64,000 nt of DNA. Source: JAVVSR01 sp036654095 (GTDB lineage Bacteria; Bacillota; Clostridia; Christensenellales; CAG-917). The position numbers and the translations under genes are program-made. The notes beneath the pieces were generated by a model. It had not been told where the DNA came from. It was given only the letters and a program-made list of their open reading frames with translations, and ran no database searches. Below are positions 53,031-62,616 of the stretch, in pieces. Numbering within the stretch: the first letter of the stretch is position 1; the number at the start of each line of letters is the position of its first letter. The stretch covers positions 33,877 to 97,876 of the forward strand of contig JAVVSR010000005.1 of NCBI GenBank assembly GCA_036654095.1. The letters are read 5' to 3'.

Positions 53031-55658
53031 TTATCTAGGAAATCTTATATTAGCTTGAGCTGCGGCCAAACGCGCTATTGGCACACGGAAAGGTGAACAA
53101 GATACATAAGTTAAACCAATCTTATGACAGAACTCGATTGTTGGAGGATTGCCACCGTGTTCGCCACAAATACCTAGTTTAATGTCAGGACGCGTTTTAC
53201 GACCTAACTCACAAGCCATTTGAACCAATCGGCCAACGCCCTCTTGGTCAAGTTTTGCAAACGGGTCTGACTCAAAAATTTTGTTGTCGTAGTATGACGG
53301 CAAAAACTTGCCTGCGTCATCACGGCTAAAACCAAACGTCATTTGTGTCAAGTCATTTGTGCCAAAGCTAAAGAATTCGGCATCAACGGCAATTTTATCA
53401 GCAGTAATTGCTGCGCGAGGAATTTCAATCATTGTGCCAACTTTATAATGCATATCAGAATTTGCAGCAGCAATACACTCGTCAGCCACTTTAACTACCG
53501 TAGCTTTAACAAATGCAAGTTCCTTAATTTCGCAAACAAGTGGAATCATAATTTCAGGAACTACCTTCCACGATTTATGACGTTTTTGAACTTCAATAGC
53601 AGCTTGAATAACCGCTCTGGTTTGCATTGCGGCAATTTCAGGATATGTCACAGCTAAACGGCAACCACGATGACCCATCATAGGGTTAAACTCGTGCAAG
53701 CCTGCAATTACGTTATAAATATTATCAACAGGTATCCTCATTGTATCAGCAAGCAGTTGGATATCCCCTTTCGATGTAGGAACAAACTCGTGAAGTGGCG
53801 GGTCAAGGAAACGAATAGTAACAGGACAGCCTTCCAATGCCTCATACAACCCTTCAAAGTCAGCTTGTTGCATTGGCAACAACTTGGCTAAAGCCTTCTC
53901 GCGGAGCGCAACTGTTGGTGAAACAATCATTTCACGAATTGCCTCGATGCGGTCGGATTCAAAGAACATATGCTCAGTACGGCAAAGACCAATACCTTCT
54001 GCGCCGAAAACGCGCGCTTGCTTAGCATCTTTAGGGGTATCAGCGTTAGCGCGAACCTGCAATGAACGATACTTGTCCGCCCACTCCATAATGCGACCAA
54101 AGTTGCCCGATACAGTTGCAGATACAGTTGGAATACATTCGCCATATATTTTGCCGGTAGAACCATCAAGTGAAATATCGCTACCCTCAACAAATGTTTT
54201 ACCGCCGAGAGTAAATTCTCTCTTAGCTTCATCAATTTTAATTTCGCCACAACCGGAAATACAGCAAGTGCCCATTCCACGAGCGACAACCGCAGCGTGC
54301 GAAGTCATACCTCCACGAACGGTTAATATGCCCTGTGAAAAGTGCATACCCTCAATATCTTCAGGCGATGTTTCTAAACGTACTAAAACAACTTTCTCGC
54401 CTCTGTTCTTCGCCCAATCAACAGCGTCTTCAGCAGTAAACACAACCTTGCCTGCGGCTGCGCCCGGTGATGCGGGTAACGCAACGGCTAAAGGTTTTGC
54501 ATTTTTTAATGCCTTAGGGTCAAACTGAGGATGAAGTACAGCATCTAATTGATTAGGGTCAATCATACAAACAGCTTCCTTCTCGGTCAGCATCCCTTCA
54601 TCAACAAGGTCACAAGCGATTTTCAAAGCAGCGGCAGCGGTACGCTTACCGTTACGCGTTTGCAACATAAACAACTTGCCTTCTTCAATCGTAAATTCCA
54701 TATCCTGCATATCGCGATAATGATTTTCAAGTTTTGTGACAATGGCTTGGAATTCATCATAGACTTTTGGATTTTCACGTTTTAATTGGTCAATAGTTTC
54801 AGGAGTACGAACACCTGCAACAACGTCTTCGCCTTGCGCATTCATCAAAAATTCGCCATATAAGCCCTTTTCGCCGGTAGCTGGGTTACGAGAAAACGCA
54901 ACACCTGTGCCTGAAGTAACACCCATATTGCCAAACACCATTTCTTGAACGCTGACAGCCGTACCCCAACTTCCGGGGATATCATTCATTCGACGATAGT
55001 AAATGGCGCGTGGATTTTCCCAACTGCGGAACACCGCCATAATTGCGCCCATAAGTTGTTGTTTTGGGTCACTTGGGAAATCTGAACCGATTTTAGCTTT
55101 GTAGGCCTCTTTGAAAAGCCTAGCAAGTTCTTTCAAATCATCGGCGTCTAAGTCGGTATCAAGCGTAACGCCTTTCTTTTCTTTCATTTCGTCAATTAAG
55201 ACTTCAAAATATTTTTTGCCAACTTCCATAACAACGTCACTATACATTTGAATAAAACGACGATAACTGTCATATGCAAAACGACGATTATTGGTTTTGA
55301 TTGCAAATTTTTCAACAACCTCATCATTTAGGCCAAGGTTAAGAATAGTATCCATCATACCGGGCATTGAAGCGCGTGCGCCTGAACGAACCGAAACCAA
55401 CAAAGGATTGTCAAGGCTACCAAATTTTTTGCCTGTGATACCCTCCATCTTAACAATATACTCCATAATTTGAGATTGAATTTCATCATTAATTTTTTGA
55501 CCATCGGCATAATACTGAGTACACGCCTCTGTGGATATTGTGAACCCGCGCGGAACAGGCATTCCTAAATTGGTCATTTCAGCCAAGTTAGCGCCCTTTC
55601 CACCGAGAATGTCACGCATTTTACCGCTACCTTCACTGAAAAGATAAACATACTTCAT
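53031..55658 (-). CDS. ppdK: Pyruvate, phosphate dikinase
   Basis: 875 residues, normal length. Interconverts PEP + AMP + PPi with pyruvate + ATP + Pi. N-terminal nucleotide-binding domain (GGKGANLAEMTNLGMPVP), central phospho-histidine domain with GGMTSHAAVVARGMGT (catalytic His), and C-terminal PEP/pyruvate-binding TIM barrel (IGLCRTEHMFF, MIEIPRAAI, SFGTNDLTQMTFG, GICGEHGG). In anaerobes it works in the glycolytic or gluconeogenic direction. A GAGGATTC site precedes the ATG. Confidence 0.97.
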   Translation of the reverse strand: MKYVYLFSEGSGKMRDILGGKGANLAEMTNLGMPVPRGFTISTEACTQYYADGQKINDEIQSQIMEYIVKMEGITGKKFGSLDNPLLVSVRSGARASMPGMMDTILNLGLNDEVVEKFAIKTNNRRFAYDSYRRFIQMYSDVVMEVGKKYFEVLIDEMKEKKGVTLDTDLDADDLKELARLFKEAYKAKIGSDFPSDPKQQLMGAIMAVFRSWENPRAIYYRRMNDIPGSWGTAVSVQEMVFGNMGVTSGTGVAFSRNPATGEKGLYGEFLMNAQGEDVVAGVRTPETIDQLKRENPKVYDEFQAIVTKLENHYRDMQDMEFTIEEGKLFMLQTRNGKRTAAAALKIACDLVDEGMLTEKEAVCMIDPNQLDAVLHPQFDPKALKNAKPLAVALPASPGAAAGKVVFTAEDAVDWAKNRGEKVVLVRLETSPEDIEGMHFSQGILTVRGGMTSHAAVVARGMGTCCISGCGEIKIDEAKREFTLGGKTFVEGSDISLDGSTGKIYGECIPTVSATVSGNFGRIMEWADKYRSLQVRANADTPKDAKQARVFGAEGIGLCRTEHMFFESDRIEAIREMIVSPTVALREKALAKLLPMQQADFEGLYEALEGCPVTIRFLDPPLHEFVPTSKGDIQLLADTMRIPVDNIYNVIAGLHEFNPMMGHRGCRLAVTYPEIAAMQTRAVIQAAIEVQKRHKSWKVVPEIMIPLVCEIKELAFVKATVVKVADECIAAANSDMHYKVGTMIEIPRAAITADKIAVDAEFFSFGTNDLTQMTFGFSRDDAGKFLPSYYDNKIFESDPFAKLDQEGVGRLVQMACELGRKTRPDIKLGICGEHGGNPPTIEFCHKIGLTYVSCSPFRVPIARLAAAQANIRFPR

Positions 55659-55704
55659 AGAATTAGAATCCTCCGTTTCTTTATTTTAATTATTAGACTT
55701 TATG

Positions 55705-55733
55705 ATTATATTATATTTTGGACAATATGACAA
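55705..55733 (-). promoter_or_regulatory. Sigma-A promoter for ppdK
   Basis: TTGTCA (55728-55733) and TATAAT (55705-55710) on the minus strand, 17-base spacer, about 45 bases upstream of the ATG. Confidence 0.7.
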
Positions 55734-55899
55734 GCGAAAACAATAGTATTTGAATAAAATGTTTAAAGATTGTTAAAAAAATATCTAACATAAGTTAAAT
55801 AAATAATATTGTACAAAGAATTAGTTGTTATGGAATTTATGTGATAATTAAATTAAAAAATAATTAAAAACAGTATTTGACAAACTCGCGTTATTTAAA

Positions 55900-56613
55900 T
55901 TAAAGCGAAAGCATTTGTAATATAGAATATCCTTTTGAAATTGCTGAAGTCTTTGAAAGCACATCATCTAAAAGCGACAAAACCTGCTTAATTAAATTTT
56001 CATCTGAAGTTTCTGAACCTGTTAAAAGTTCAAGCGTGTCAGGCCTCAACTCAACATAATCGGTTGAGCGATATTCAAAAAGAACAATACCCGAATAAGT
56101 ATAGTCAAAGCAAACTCTTTGATTTTTTAAACTTTTTCCACTTACCGCGCAAGCCGAAAAATTAAGTTCGTATCCAATAATTTTTAATATTTTAATAAAA
56201 AAATCCACCATCGTTTTATATGGCGAATTATCAGTATAAGCAAGCTCTTTTAATGTGTATGTACCTTGAATTGTCAAATCCCTGCACGTTTCAAAATCAT
56301 TCTCTTTCGCTAGTTTATCTAAACATTCTAACACGCTAAACCCTGCATAGTAACGAATAAGGTCATTTGATAGCGCCGAAAAATTATCATAACACTCACA
56401 TCCTTTTAGGATATATCTTCCATTGCTTTCAAGCAAATCATATTCGCCAAAGCACAAAGGAGAAGCTGCATATTTGAGCTTCGCTTTTGGAGTTTTACAT
56501 CCTGTGGCTTTCGCTAAAATTTTGCCCTTCTCGACTGTGCATAATGTGATTAACCTGTCGTTGTCCTTGTAATCAACTGTTCTGACACAAAGCGCATTAA
56601 GTTTTTCTTCCAT
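55900..56613 (-). CDS. recO: DNA repair protein RecO
   Basis: 237 residues. N-terminal OB fold (LCVRTVDYKDNDRLITLCTVEKGKI) and helical C-terminal domain. RecO anneals SSB-coated single strands and helps load RecA with RecR. The zinc-finger region reads CAVSGKSLKNQRVCF, so only two of the usual four cysteines seem to remain. The ATG at 56613 has a GGAAG site; an ATG at 56634 lies within the yqzL frame and is also possible. Overlaps yqzL. Confidence 0.9.
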   Translation of the reverse strand: MEEKLNALCVRTVDYKDNDRLITLCTVEKGKILAKATGCKTPKAKLKYAASPLCFGEYDLLESNGRYILKGCECYDNFSALSNDLIRYYAGFSVLECLDKLAKENDFETCRDLTIQGTYTLKELAYTDNSPYKTMVDFFIKILKIIGYELNFSACAVSGKSLKNQRVCFDYTYSGIVLFEYRSTDYVELRPDTLELLTGSETSDENLIKQVLSLLDDVLSKTSAISKGYSILQMLSL

Positions 56614-56719
56614 CCTCGCTTCCGTTATGTTCATCCTTAACTAATGCTTTATATAGCAAGTAATCACTGGGCGAACCTGTTTTTTCAAATAACTTCCACA
56701 AAATGCTTTTACACTCCAT
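56597..56719 (-). CDS. yqzL: YqzL-like small protein
   Basis: 40 residues, begins MECKSILWKLFEKTGSPSDY and continues LLYKALVKDEHNGSE. The WKLFEKTG...YLLYKAL pattern is that of YqzL, a short Gram-positive protein encoded between era and recO, exactly the position here. The ATG has GAGG at 6 bases; the 3' end overlaps the recO start by about 17 bases, so the two are probably co-translated. Function unknown. Confidence 0.82.
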   Translation of the reverse strand: MECKSILWKLFEKTGSPSDYLLYKALVKDEHNGSEDGRKT

Positions 56720-56773
56720 AGGCGTCCTCACTAATACTAGCTTGTGTAGCAAATTGTAAAATATACATTAAAA

Positions 56774-57667
56774 TTAAATATCTTTTTTATTGTATCCTAA
56801 TTCGTTTAAAAGATAGTCATTATCACGCCAATCTTCTTTTACACGCACCCACAATTCCAAAAAAACTTTACAGCCTACCATTTCCTCAATATCTAAGCGC
56901 GCTTCGGTAGCGATTTTTTTTAGCATTGCGCCCTGTTTGCCAATTATAATTGGTTTGTGGGTATCTTTTTCGCAAACGATATCGGCAGATATGCTGTACA
57001 ATAAACCATCTTCGCGCATTTCAAATTTGTTGACAGTAACTCCAATACCATATGGAATTTCCTTTTCAAGTAACTTCAACGCCTTTTCCCTTATAATTTC
57101 CGCCGCCATAAAACGCATTGACTTATCGGTATAAATATCCTCAGGGAAAGCTGGTTCGCCTTCAGGCATAAAGTCTACAAGTTGTTTTAAAACCTCGTCA
57201 ACGCCGTCGCCTTTCTTTGCAGAAATAGGAATAATCGACATAATTTCGCTAAACTGCGAAAGCCTTTGTAACTGTTCAAATAAACTTTCTCTTGTAGCCT
57301 TATCGATTTTGTTGACAGCGACAATAACTGGAACATTTCTACCTAAGTGCGCCGCTAAAAATTGTTCGTCAAACCTATCTATGCCCTTTTCTGCGTTCAC
57401 AACATAAAGAAGCGCGTCTATATCTTTTAAAGCCGCGTCAACACTTTTCATCATAAACTCACCCAACTTGTTTTGACTATTATGAAGCCCCGGAGTATCT
57501 ATAAATACAACTTGAAAACCATCGCCATTGACAACACCCGTAATTTTATCACGGGTAGTTTGAGGCCTCCACGAAACGATTGAAACCTTTTCGCCTACTA
57601 ATTGATTTATTAAAGTACTTTTGCCCGCATTGGGCTTACCTGCTATGGTTACAAATCCGCAACGCAT
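56774..57667 (-). CDS. era: GTPase Era
   Basis: 297 residues. G1 GKPNAGKSTLINQL (about 8-21), G2/switch WRPQTTRDKI, G3 DTPGLHN, G4 NKID, then a C-terminal KH domain with IGKQGAMLKKI (GxxG). Era binds the 3' end of 16S rRNA in 30S maturation. Follows ybeY with a 187-base intergenic that is AT-rich and carries nothing I recognise. Confidence 0.96.
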   Translation of the reverse strand: MRCGFVTIAGKPNAGKSTLINQLVGEKVSIVSWRPQTTRDKITGVVNGDGFQVVFIDTPGLHNSQNKLGEFMMKSVDAALKDIDALLYVVNAEKGIDRFDEQFLAAHLGRNVPVIVAVNKIDKATRESLFEQLQRLSQFSEIMSIIPISAKKGDGVDEVLKQLVDFMPEGEPAFPEDIYTDKSMRFMAAEIIREKALKLLEKEIPYGIGVTVNKFEMREDGLLYSISADIVCEKDTHKPIIIGKQGAMLKKIATEARLDIEEMVGCKVFLELWVRVKEDWRDNDYLLNELGYNKKDI

Positions 57668-57854
57668 ATTTATCTCCTTGTACCTACTGACAGCTTACTT
57701 AAATGGCTTATAATCCACTTAAATACTTGCCTATTTCAAAATGTTATTTTAAAAAGTTTAATATATAATTTAATTCAAGTATAGCGTTATCTAGTATAAT
57801 TAAAGTTCATATAACCGTGTATTTCATTAATTAGCAAACACATTAAACTTATAA

Positions 57855-58325
57855 CTATCTAGTTATTTTCAATTTTTCCAAAACCGCTTCCTCTTTTTCG
57901 CGCATTTTAACGCGGTCGTCTTCCTCGATATGGTCATATCCTAGCAAATGTAATAGCCCGTGCAAAAACAAATATCCTGCTTCTCTGGTCAACGAATGCC
58001 CAAATTCTTCAGCTTGTTCGGTAATTTTATCCATACATAAAATAATTTCGCCTAACATTAATCGATTTGATTCCAAATTTATATCCTCGGGAAACTGACC
58101 CTTCGTAACGGGTAAACAGCTTATTTCCAACGATGGAAAACTTAAAACATCGGTAACGCTATCAACATTACGCGCCTCACGATTGATTTTTTGCATTTCA
58201 TCAGAGGAAACCACTTCAACTTCCAACTCGAAAATATCGGCTTGTTTAAATAATTTTAAAGTCGTTTTATAAATCTTTTTTGCTAAATGCTTTGTAGCTC
58301 TTTCAACGTTGTAAAATGTAATCAT
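57855..58325 (-). CDS. ybeY: Endoribonuclease YbeY
   Basis: 156 residues. VDSVTDVLSFPSLE and the zinc site FLHGLLHLLGYDHIEEDD (HGxLHLxGYDH) are complete. It processes 16S rRNA ends. Its ATG shares one base with the pgpH stop (TAATG). Confidence 0.96.
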   Translation of the reverse strand: MITFYNVERATKHLAKKIYKTTLKLFKQADIFELEVEVVSSDEMQKINREARNVDSVTDVLSFPSLEISCLPVTKGQFPEDINLESNRLMLGEIILCMDKITEQAEEFGHSLTREAGYLFLHGLLHLLGYDHIEEDDRVKMREKEEAVLEKLKITR

Positions 58326-59764
58326 TATTTTTTATACTCGATTCTCGCGTGGAAAATCCCAGGTAAAACATCAACAATAGTTCGCTTTATTGCAGCTAGG
58401 TCACTCATTGTGATTTTACATTCATCAAATTGACCTAAATCCAATTTTTCTTTAACAAGTTTATCAATAAGTTTTGTCAAGGCGTCGTTGTCTTCGGGGC
58501 GAATGGCTCGAGAAGCCGCCTCAACCGTGTCACATATCATAATAATAGCGGAAATTTTGCTAGTAGGTTTTGGGCCATCATATCTATATTCTTCATCGGC
58601 GAGTTTCCCCTCGGTGATTTTTTGCGCCTTATAATAAAAGAAATTGACAGGACTTGTACCGTGATGCTCGTTTGCAATTAAAGCAATTTCTTCAGGCAAA
58701 CGGCTATCTCTTATAAGTTGCGCGCCATTTTTGGTATGTTTTGTAATCATACTTACGCTAACTTCAGGAATGAGGTCATCGTGCGGATTGTAGCCATTTT
58801 TTTGATTTTCTATAAAAAATTCAGGCGAACGAAGTTTGCCCACATCGTGATAATATGAACCCGCTCTTGCAAGATGTGTATTTTCGCCAATAGCCAAAGC
58901 GCAGTTTTCGGCAAGATTGCCCACCACTATACTGTGGTTAAAACTGCCAGGCGCTTCGGTTGACAACCGCTTTAACAGAGGTTGTGAAAAGCTACATAGC
59001 TCGTCCAGTTTAAAGTCGGTAATCACGTTAAATACGCTTTCGAAAATCGGAACTAACGGCATATACATTACAACGCTAATTATATTTGCAGCAATTACCC
59101 AAAGCGTGTTGCCCAAAATATCGCTAGCCGAACTTTTTAATGCCAGCGACACTATCGTCGCAAACGGAGCCATGACTAAACCAGCCGCGATACCAACCAA
59201 TATAAAGCGCATACGCGTATAGTTTTTTGTCAATAAATACAGCAACACGCAACCGCTCATCGTATTACAAAAAATTGCGCCTGTTACATTTGCCATTGTC
59301 GTTGCCGAAAACGGCATTTTAACCATAAATATCGCCAAAAGCATTTGCGATAGTATTAGATTGCCCGCCAAAGCCACCTTGCCATTGATAAGCACACACA
59401 ACAAAACGGCGCACAGCGAAATAGGCATTGCGTACACATTTAGCTTGTCGGCGCAAATAATGCAAAGGATTAGTGTAATTAATAGCACTAAGCTAACAAT
59501 TATCAAGTTTTTTATGCGCGATGTTTCGGGTGTAAAAAAGTGAATAAAGCCGTACAGTGCCATAAGTAAAAATACAATTACAAAAACTAGCGCAAGTGAC
59601 GACAAAATTTCGTAACTTTTAAAAAACTCTGAAAATTCTCTTCCTGAAAACCAAAGCGTAACAAAAATCCAAATTAAAACCGCTACGAGTATAAGTATCA
59701 TTAGCGATATTAAAAAGTTTTTTATAAAACTTTTATCAGTTGTTTCCTTTTGTTTACTTGCCAT
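58325..59764 (-). CDS. PgpH-like 7TM-HD phosphodiesterase lacking the extracellular domain
   Basis: 479 residues from the ATG at 59764 with GGAGG; an ATG 21 bases earlier lacks it. About seven membrane segments (first at about 16-40, second from about 52) then an HD domain: FNHSIVVGNLAE (first His about 277), YYHDVGK (HD about 309-310), ANEHHGTSPVNFFYY, and a terminal VDVLPGIFHARIEYK. PgpH hydrolyses c-di-AMP. Typical PgpH/YqfF is about 700 residues with a large 7TMR-HDED domain between helices 1 and 2; here that loop is only about 15 residues. The upstream phoH is absent. Confidence 0.88.
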   Translation of the reverse strand: MASKQKETTDKSFIKNFLISLMILILVAVLIWIFVTLWFSGREFSEFFKSYEILSSLALVFVIVFLLMALYGFIHFFTPETSRIKNLIIVSLVLLITLILCIICADKLNVYAMPISLCAVLLCVLINGKVALAGNLILSQMLLAIFMVKMPFSATTMANVTGAIFCNTMSGCVLLYLLTKNYTRMRFILVGIAAGLVMAPFATIVSLALKSSASDILGNTLWVIAANIISVVMYMPLVPIFESVFNVITDFKLDELCSFSQPLLKRLSTEAPGSFNHSIVVGNLAENCALAIGENTHLARAGSYYHDVGKLRSPEFFIENQKNGYNPHDDLIPEVSVSMITKHTKNGAQLIRDSRLPEEIALIANEHHGTSPVNFFYYKAQKITEGKLADEEYRYDGPKPTSKISAIIMICDTVEAASRAIRPEDNDALTKLIDKLVKEKLDLGQFDECKITMSDLAAIKRTIVDVLPGIFHARIEYKK

Positions 59765-59814
59765 ATTCCTCCATAAACACGCCATTGACGTATCATTTTA
59801 TAAAATAGTAATAA

Positions 59815-60942
59815 TTAACCAACAATTAAGTTGTTGTCTATCCTCTGTTCGACTTGAACAACTGCCTCAATTAAATAATAGTCGCCCTGTTGCCTTACTT
59901 TTCCGTATCTATTAACAACCCTTGAGTTGGGCGGCGACTTTTCTTCGGCGACAGATAAGGCTTTTTTAATCAAATCTTCTTGCACGTCACCTATCGGAAC
60001 AAAAACTTCACTATCAATAAGCTCATAATAAGTGGTCTTCTGCATTGTTATTGGCACCATAAATCCACCAACATAGTTCGTTGCAACACTTTCGTACAAC
60101 CTGTACGGCGCAACAGGCTTGCCTGCGTCGAGGCCTAGAAAACGCATTGATGTAATTGTTTTAACTTTACCACTTTTAACCCTTTCTATGCGTCTTTCCT
60201 TGTACATTATGTTAGACGAATAACTTACAAGCCCGTAAACTTCGCCCCTAGCCGAAACATTAACTTTCTCATCTCCGACTTCTACATAACCCGCAATAAG
60301 AACTTCGCCACACTTCACAACCTCGCCATTTTTGAAAGCAGAAGTACCCGAGTACACAATTTGCCGTGAAATAATTGCGTCAGATATTGCCGAAATTGGA
60401 GCGCTTCCCGATACGTCAAAAATATTTATTTGCGGCAGTTCCTCAAATAGGGTAACAGTTATAGTTGTCCCTTTCCTGACAACAGTTGCAAATGCAACGC
60501 CTTTTATACCTTGCAACGCTTGGCTAACTTCATTACAGTTTATATTAGGCTTATACGTACCCTTAAAAATACCTTGCTCGCTTAACACCTTTTGAACTTC
60601 GTCTGTCGAAACAAATTGACTTTTTACACGAATATCCAAAATAAAATGTGGAAGTATAGCAAAAAATACTATCGCCACAATTAAACTTATAGCTAAGCCT
60701 ATGCGACCCGTCAACCACAACGACGCGCTTTTAATGCCTTCGCTTTTTGACAATTTGTAATTATAACACAGTTCATCAAATAAAGCAATTATCTTTTGTC
60801 TATCTAATGTGTGTGTAGTTATAATAAGTTGGTTAGATGAGGATTTTGCCGAAATAACCTTTACATTTGCTTGCAAAAGCCTATTAATTAGTTGCGCGTG
60901 TCCCACGCCTGTATAGCAAAACGTGTCAATGTTTTTAAACAT
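59815..60942 (-). CDS. yqfD: Sporulation protein YqfD
   Basis: 375 residues from the ATG at 60942 with a GGTGGA site; a longer frame upstream lies in yqfC. Single hydrophobic segment at about 83-105 (LAISLIVAIVFFAILPHFIL) between a short N-terminal and a larger extracytoplasmic domain with FKGTYKPNINCNEVSQAL, VVRKGTTITVTLFEE, DAIISRQIVYSGTSAFKNGE. YqfD-type proteins are conserved in endospore formers. Overlaps yqfC by 8 bases. Confidence 0.92.
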   Translation of the reverse strand: MFKNIDTFCYTGVGHAQLINRLLQANVKVISAKSSSNQLIITTHTLDRQKIIALFDELCYNYKLSKSEGIKSASLWLTGRIGLAISLIVAIVFFAILPHFILDIRVKSQFVSTDEVQKVLSEQGIFKGTYKPNINCNEVSQALQGIKGVAFATVVRKGTTITVTLFEELPQINIFDVSGSAPISAISDAIISRQIVYSGTSAFKNGEVVKCGEVLIAGYVEVGDEKVNVSARGEVYGLVSYSSNIMYKERRIERVKSGKVKTITSMRFLGLDAGKPVAPYRLYESVATNYVGGFMVPITMQKTTYYELIDSEVFVPIGDVQEDLIKKALSVAEEKSPPNSRVVNRYGKVRQQGDYYLIEAVVQVEQRIDNNLIVG

Positions 60943-61189
60943 ATTCCACCTTTGCAATATGCCCTGACACCACTGCCTCGCTAGCAGATATTTCGTGCAG
61001 ACGCAAGTCCTCGCCAACTACGGACAACGTACCCTTTTTTATGCGAAATTTAATTTCAAGGGGACTAAAATGCAGCAAACCTTTATGTCCTTCGATTAAA
61101 ACTATTTCGCGCGCCAACAAGGTAACCTTAGGTATCAGCAAATCAATATTTTGAAGTTGAAGTCTTGACAATATTTCGTTTATAAACAT
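60935..61189 (-). CDS. yqfC: Sporulation protein YqfC
   Basis: 84 residues, family length. LPKVTLLARE-like LIPKVTLLAREIVLIEGHKG and IKKGTLSVVGEDLRL are the core pattern of YqfC, whose gene precedes yqfD. Sigma-E-dependent in Bacillus; no such promoter is asserted here. Overlaps yqfD by 8 bases. Confidence 0.92.
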   Translation of the reverse strand: MFINEILSRLQLQNIDLLIPKVTLLAREIVLIEGHKGLLHFSPLEIKFRIKKGTLSVVGEDLRLHEISASEAVVSGHIAKVEYV

Positions 61190-61279
61190 ACCTAATTGTA
61201 TGCTTGATTTGCTGTAAAAATGAAAGTAATTTTAATCGTTTCTAAACAAAATAAAATATTTTATATGGTTATGAAAAAA

Positions 61280-62476
61280 CTATTTATATAGCTTAGCCAA
61301 ACCGCCTTCACTAGTTTCGCGATAAATTTTTGACATATCTTTCCCCGTTTGATACATTGTTTCAACCACCATATCAAACGATATTTTTCGGGTATACGTT
61401 AAAAAATTTGCCAAACTCAACGCGCTTAACGCCCTCATAGCGGCGACCGCATTGCGCTCAATGCAAGGTATCTGCACAAGCCCGCGCACAGGGTCACAAG
61501 TCAAGCCTAGATTATGCTCCATTGCAACTTCCGCAGCGTATTCTATTTGCTCCAACTGCATATCAAATAGCTCAGCCAATGCCGCTGACGCCATACTACT
61601 TGCCGTGCCAATTTCCGCTTGACAACCGCACTCTGCCCCCGAAATTGAGGCATTTTCTTTAACAATATTCCCAACAATGCCTGCAGTTGCTAAAGCGCGC
61701 ACTATTAACCTATCATCAAAACCGCTTCTGTCTTGCATATATTTCAAAACAGCAGGCAAAACTCCACACGAACCACAAGTAGGCGCAGTCACAACCGTGC
61801 CACCGCAAGCATTTTCCTCGCTACAAGCAAACGCATACGAGCAAACTATACGATTTTCACGCGTTTCAGGCGACTCATCAATGTGACGCTGCCTAAATAA
61901 AAAGTTTGCCTTTCTTTGGATTTCCAATCCGCCCGGAATTACACCTTTAGCTTTAAGTCCACTTGCAATAGTCGCTTTCATTTGCGTCCACATATCCATC
62001 AAATAATCCCAAATTGCAACGCCTTCTATTTTTTCAACATAATCAGGAATTCTAATATTATTGTCATTACAGTAGTTGACAATTTCAGAAAAAGAACTTT
62101 GTGGATATACATCATCGGGTTCATAGCTTTTCTTACCAACAATTTCAATCGCTCCACCGCCAACACTTAAAACACGCCAATATCCCACTTCACAACCTAA
62201 ATCATCATAAGCGTAAAAATCCAATGTGTTTTCGTGCGGAAGTTCAATAGTTTGAGTGTCAAAAATCACTTCAGTAGGCTTAATAAGCGTTTTTTTCAAA
62301 ACAGTATCCGTACCGTGACCACCACCGGTTTTTGCAAGTGAGCCAAACAAAATAACCTTAAATGAAACGGCATTTGGATATTCATCAAAAAACAATTTAG
62401 ACGCCTTTTCAGGCGCCATTGTATGCGAGCTTGACGGACCAACGCCAATTTTAAATAATTCTCTAAGTGATTTCAT
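61280..62476 (-). CDS. sdaA: L-serine dehydratase, iron-sulfur type, single chain
   Basis: 398 residues from the ATG at 62476 (AGAGG site; a longer frame has none). Converts L-serine to pyruvate and ammonia. Beta domain IGVGPSSSHTMAPEKAS (about 9-25), GTDTVLKKTL, then alpha domain with the Fe-S cysteines in APTCGSCGVLPAVL, SGAECGCQAEIG and TCDPVRGLVQIPCIERN. Single-chain form, unlike the two-subunit enzymes of some Clostridia. Confidence 0.94.
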   Translation of the reverse strand: MKSLRELFKIGVGPSSSHTMAPEKASKLFFDEYPNAVSFKVILFGSLAKTGGGHGTDTVLKKTLIKPTEVIFDTQTIELPHENTLDFYAYDDLGCEVGYWRVLSVGGGAIEIVGKKSYEPDDVYPQSSFSEIVNYCNDNNIRIPDYVEKIEGVAIWDYLMDMWTQMKATIASGLKAKGVIPGGLEIQRKANFLFRQRHIDESPETRENRIVCSYAFACSEENACGGTVVTAPTCGSCGVLPAVLKYMQDRSGFDDRLIVRALATAGIVGNIVKENASISGAECGCQAEIGTASSMASAALAELFDMQLEQIEYAAEVAMEHNLGLTCDPVRGLVQIPCIERNAVAAMRALSALSLANFLTYTRKISFDMVVETMYQTGKDMSKIYRETSEGGLAKLYK

Positions 62477-62501
62477 AAATACCTCTTTTGATGTTAAGTA
62501 T

Positions 62502-62529
62502 ATTATACCATATTTCAGCAAAAAGTCTA
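62502..62529 (-). promoter_or_regulatory. Possible promoter for serine dehydratase
   Basis: TATAAT (62502-62507) with TAGACT (62524-62529) at a 16-base spacer on the minus strand. The -10 is perfect and the -35 weak. Confidence 0.5.
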
Positions 62530-62546
62530 CATAAACAAATCGCATT

Positions 62547-62571
62547 AAAAAAAGCCAAATTGCTTTGGCTT
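62547..62571 (-). terminator. Terminator after yerC
   Basis: AAGCCAAA/TTTGGCTT hairpin with T run on the minus strand, between the yerC-like gene and the serine dehydratase promoter. Confidence 0.8.
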
Positions 62572-62616
62572 AAAATAAACGTGTCGAAATGACTGTATTG
62601 TATGTCAAAATGATAT

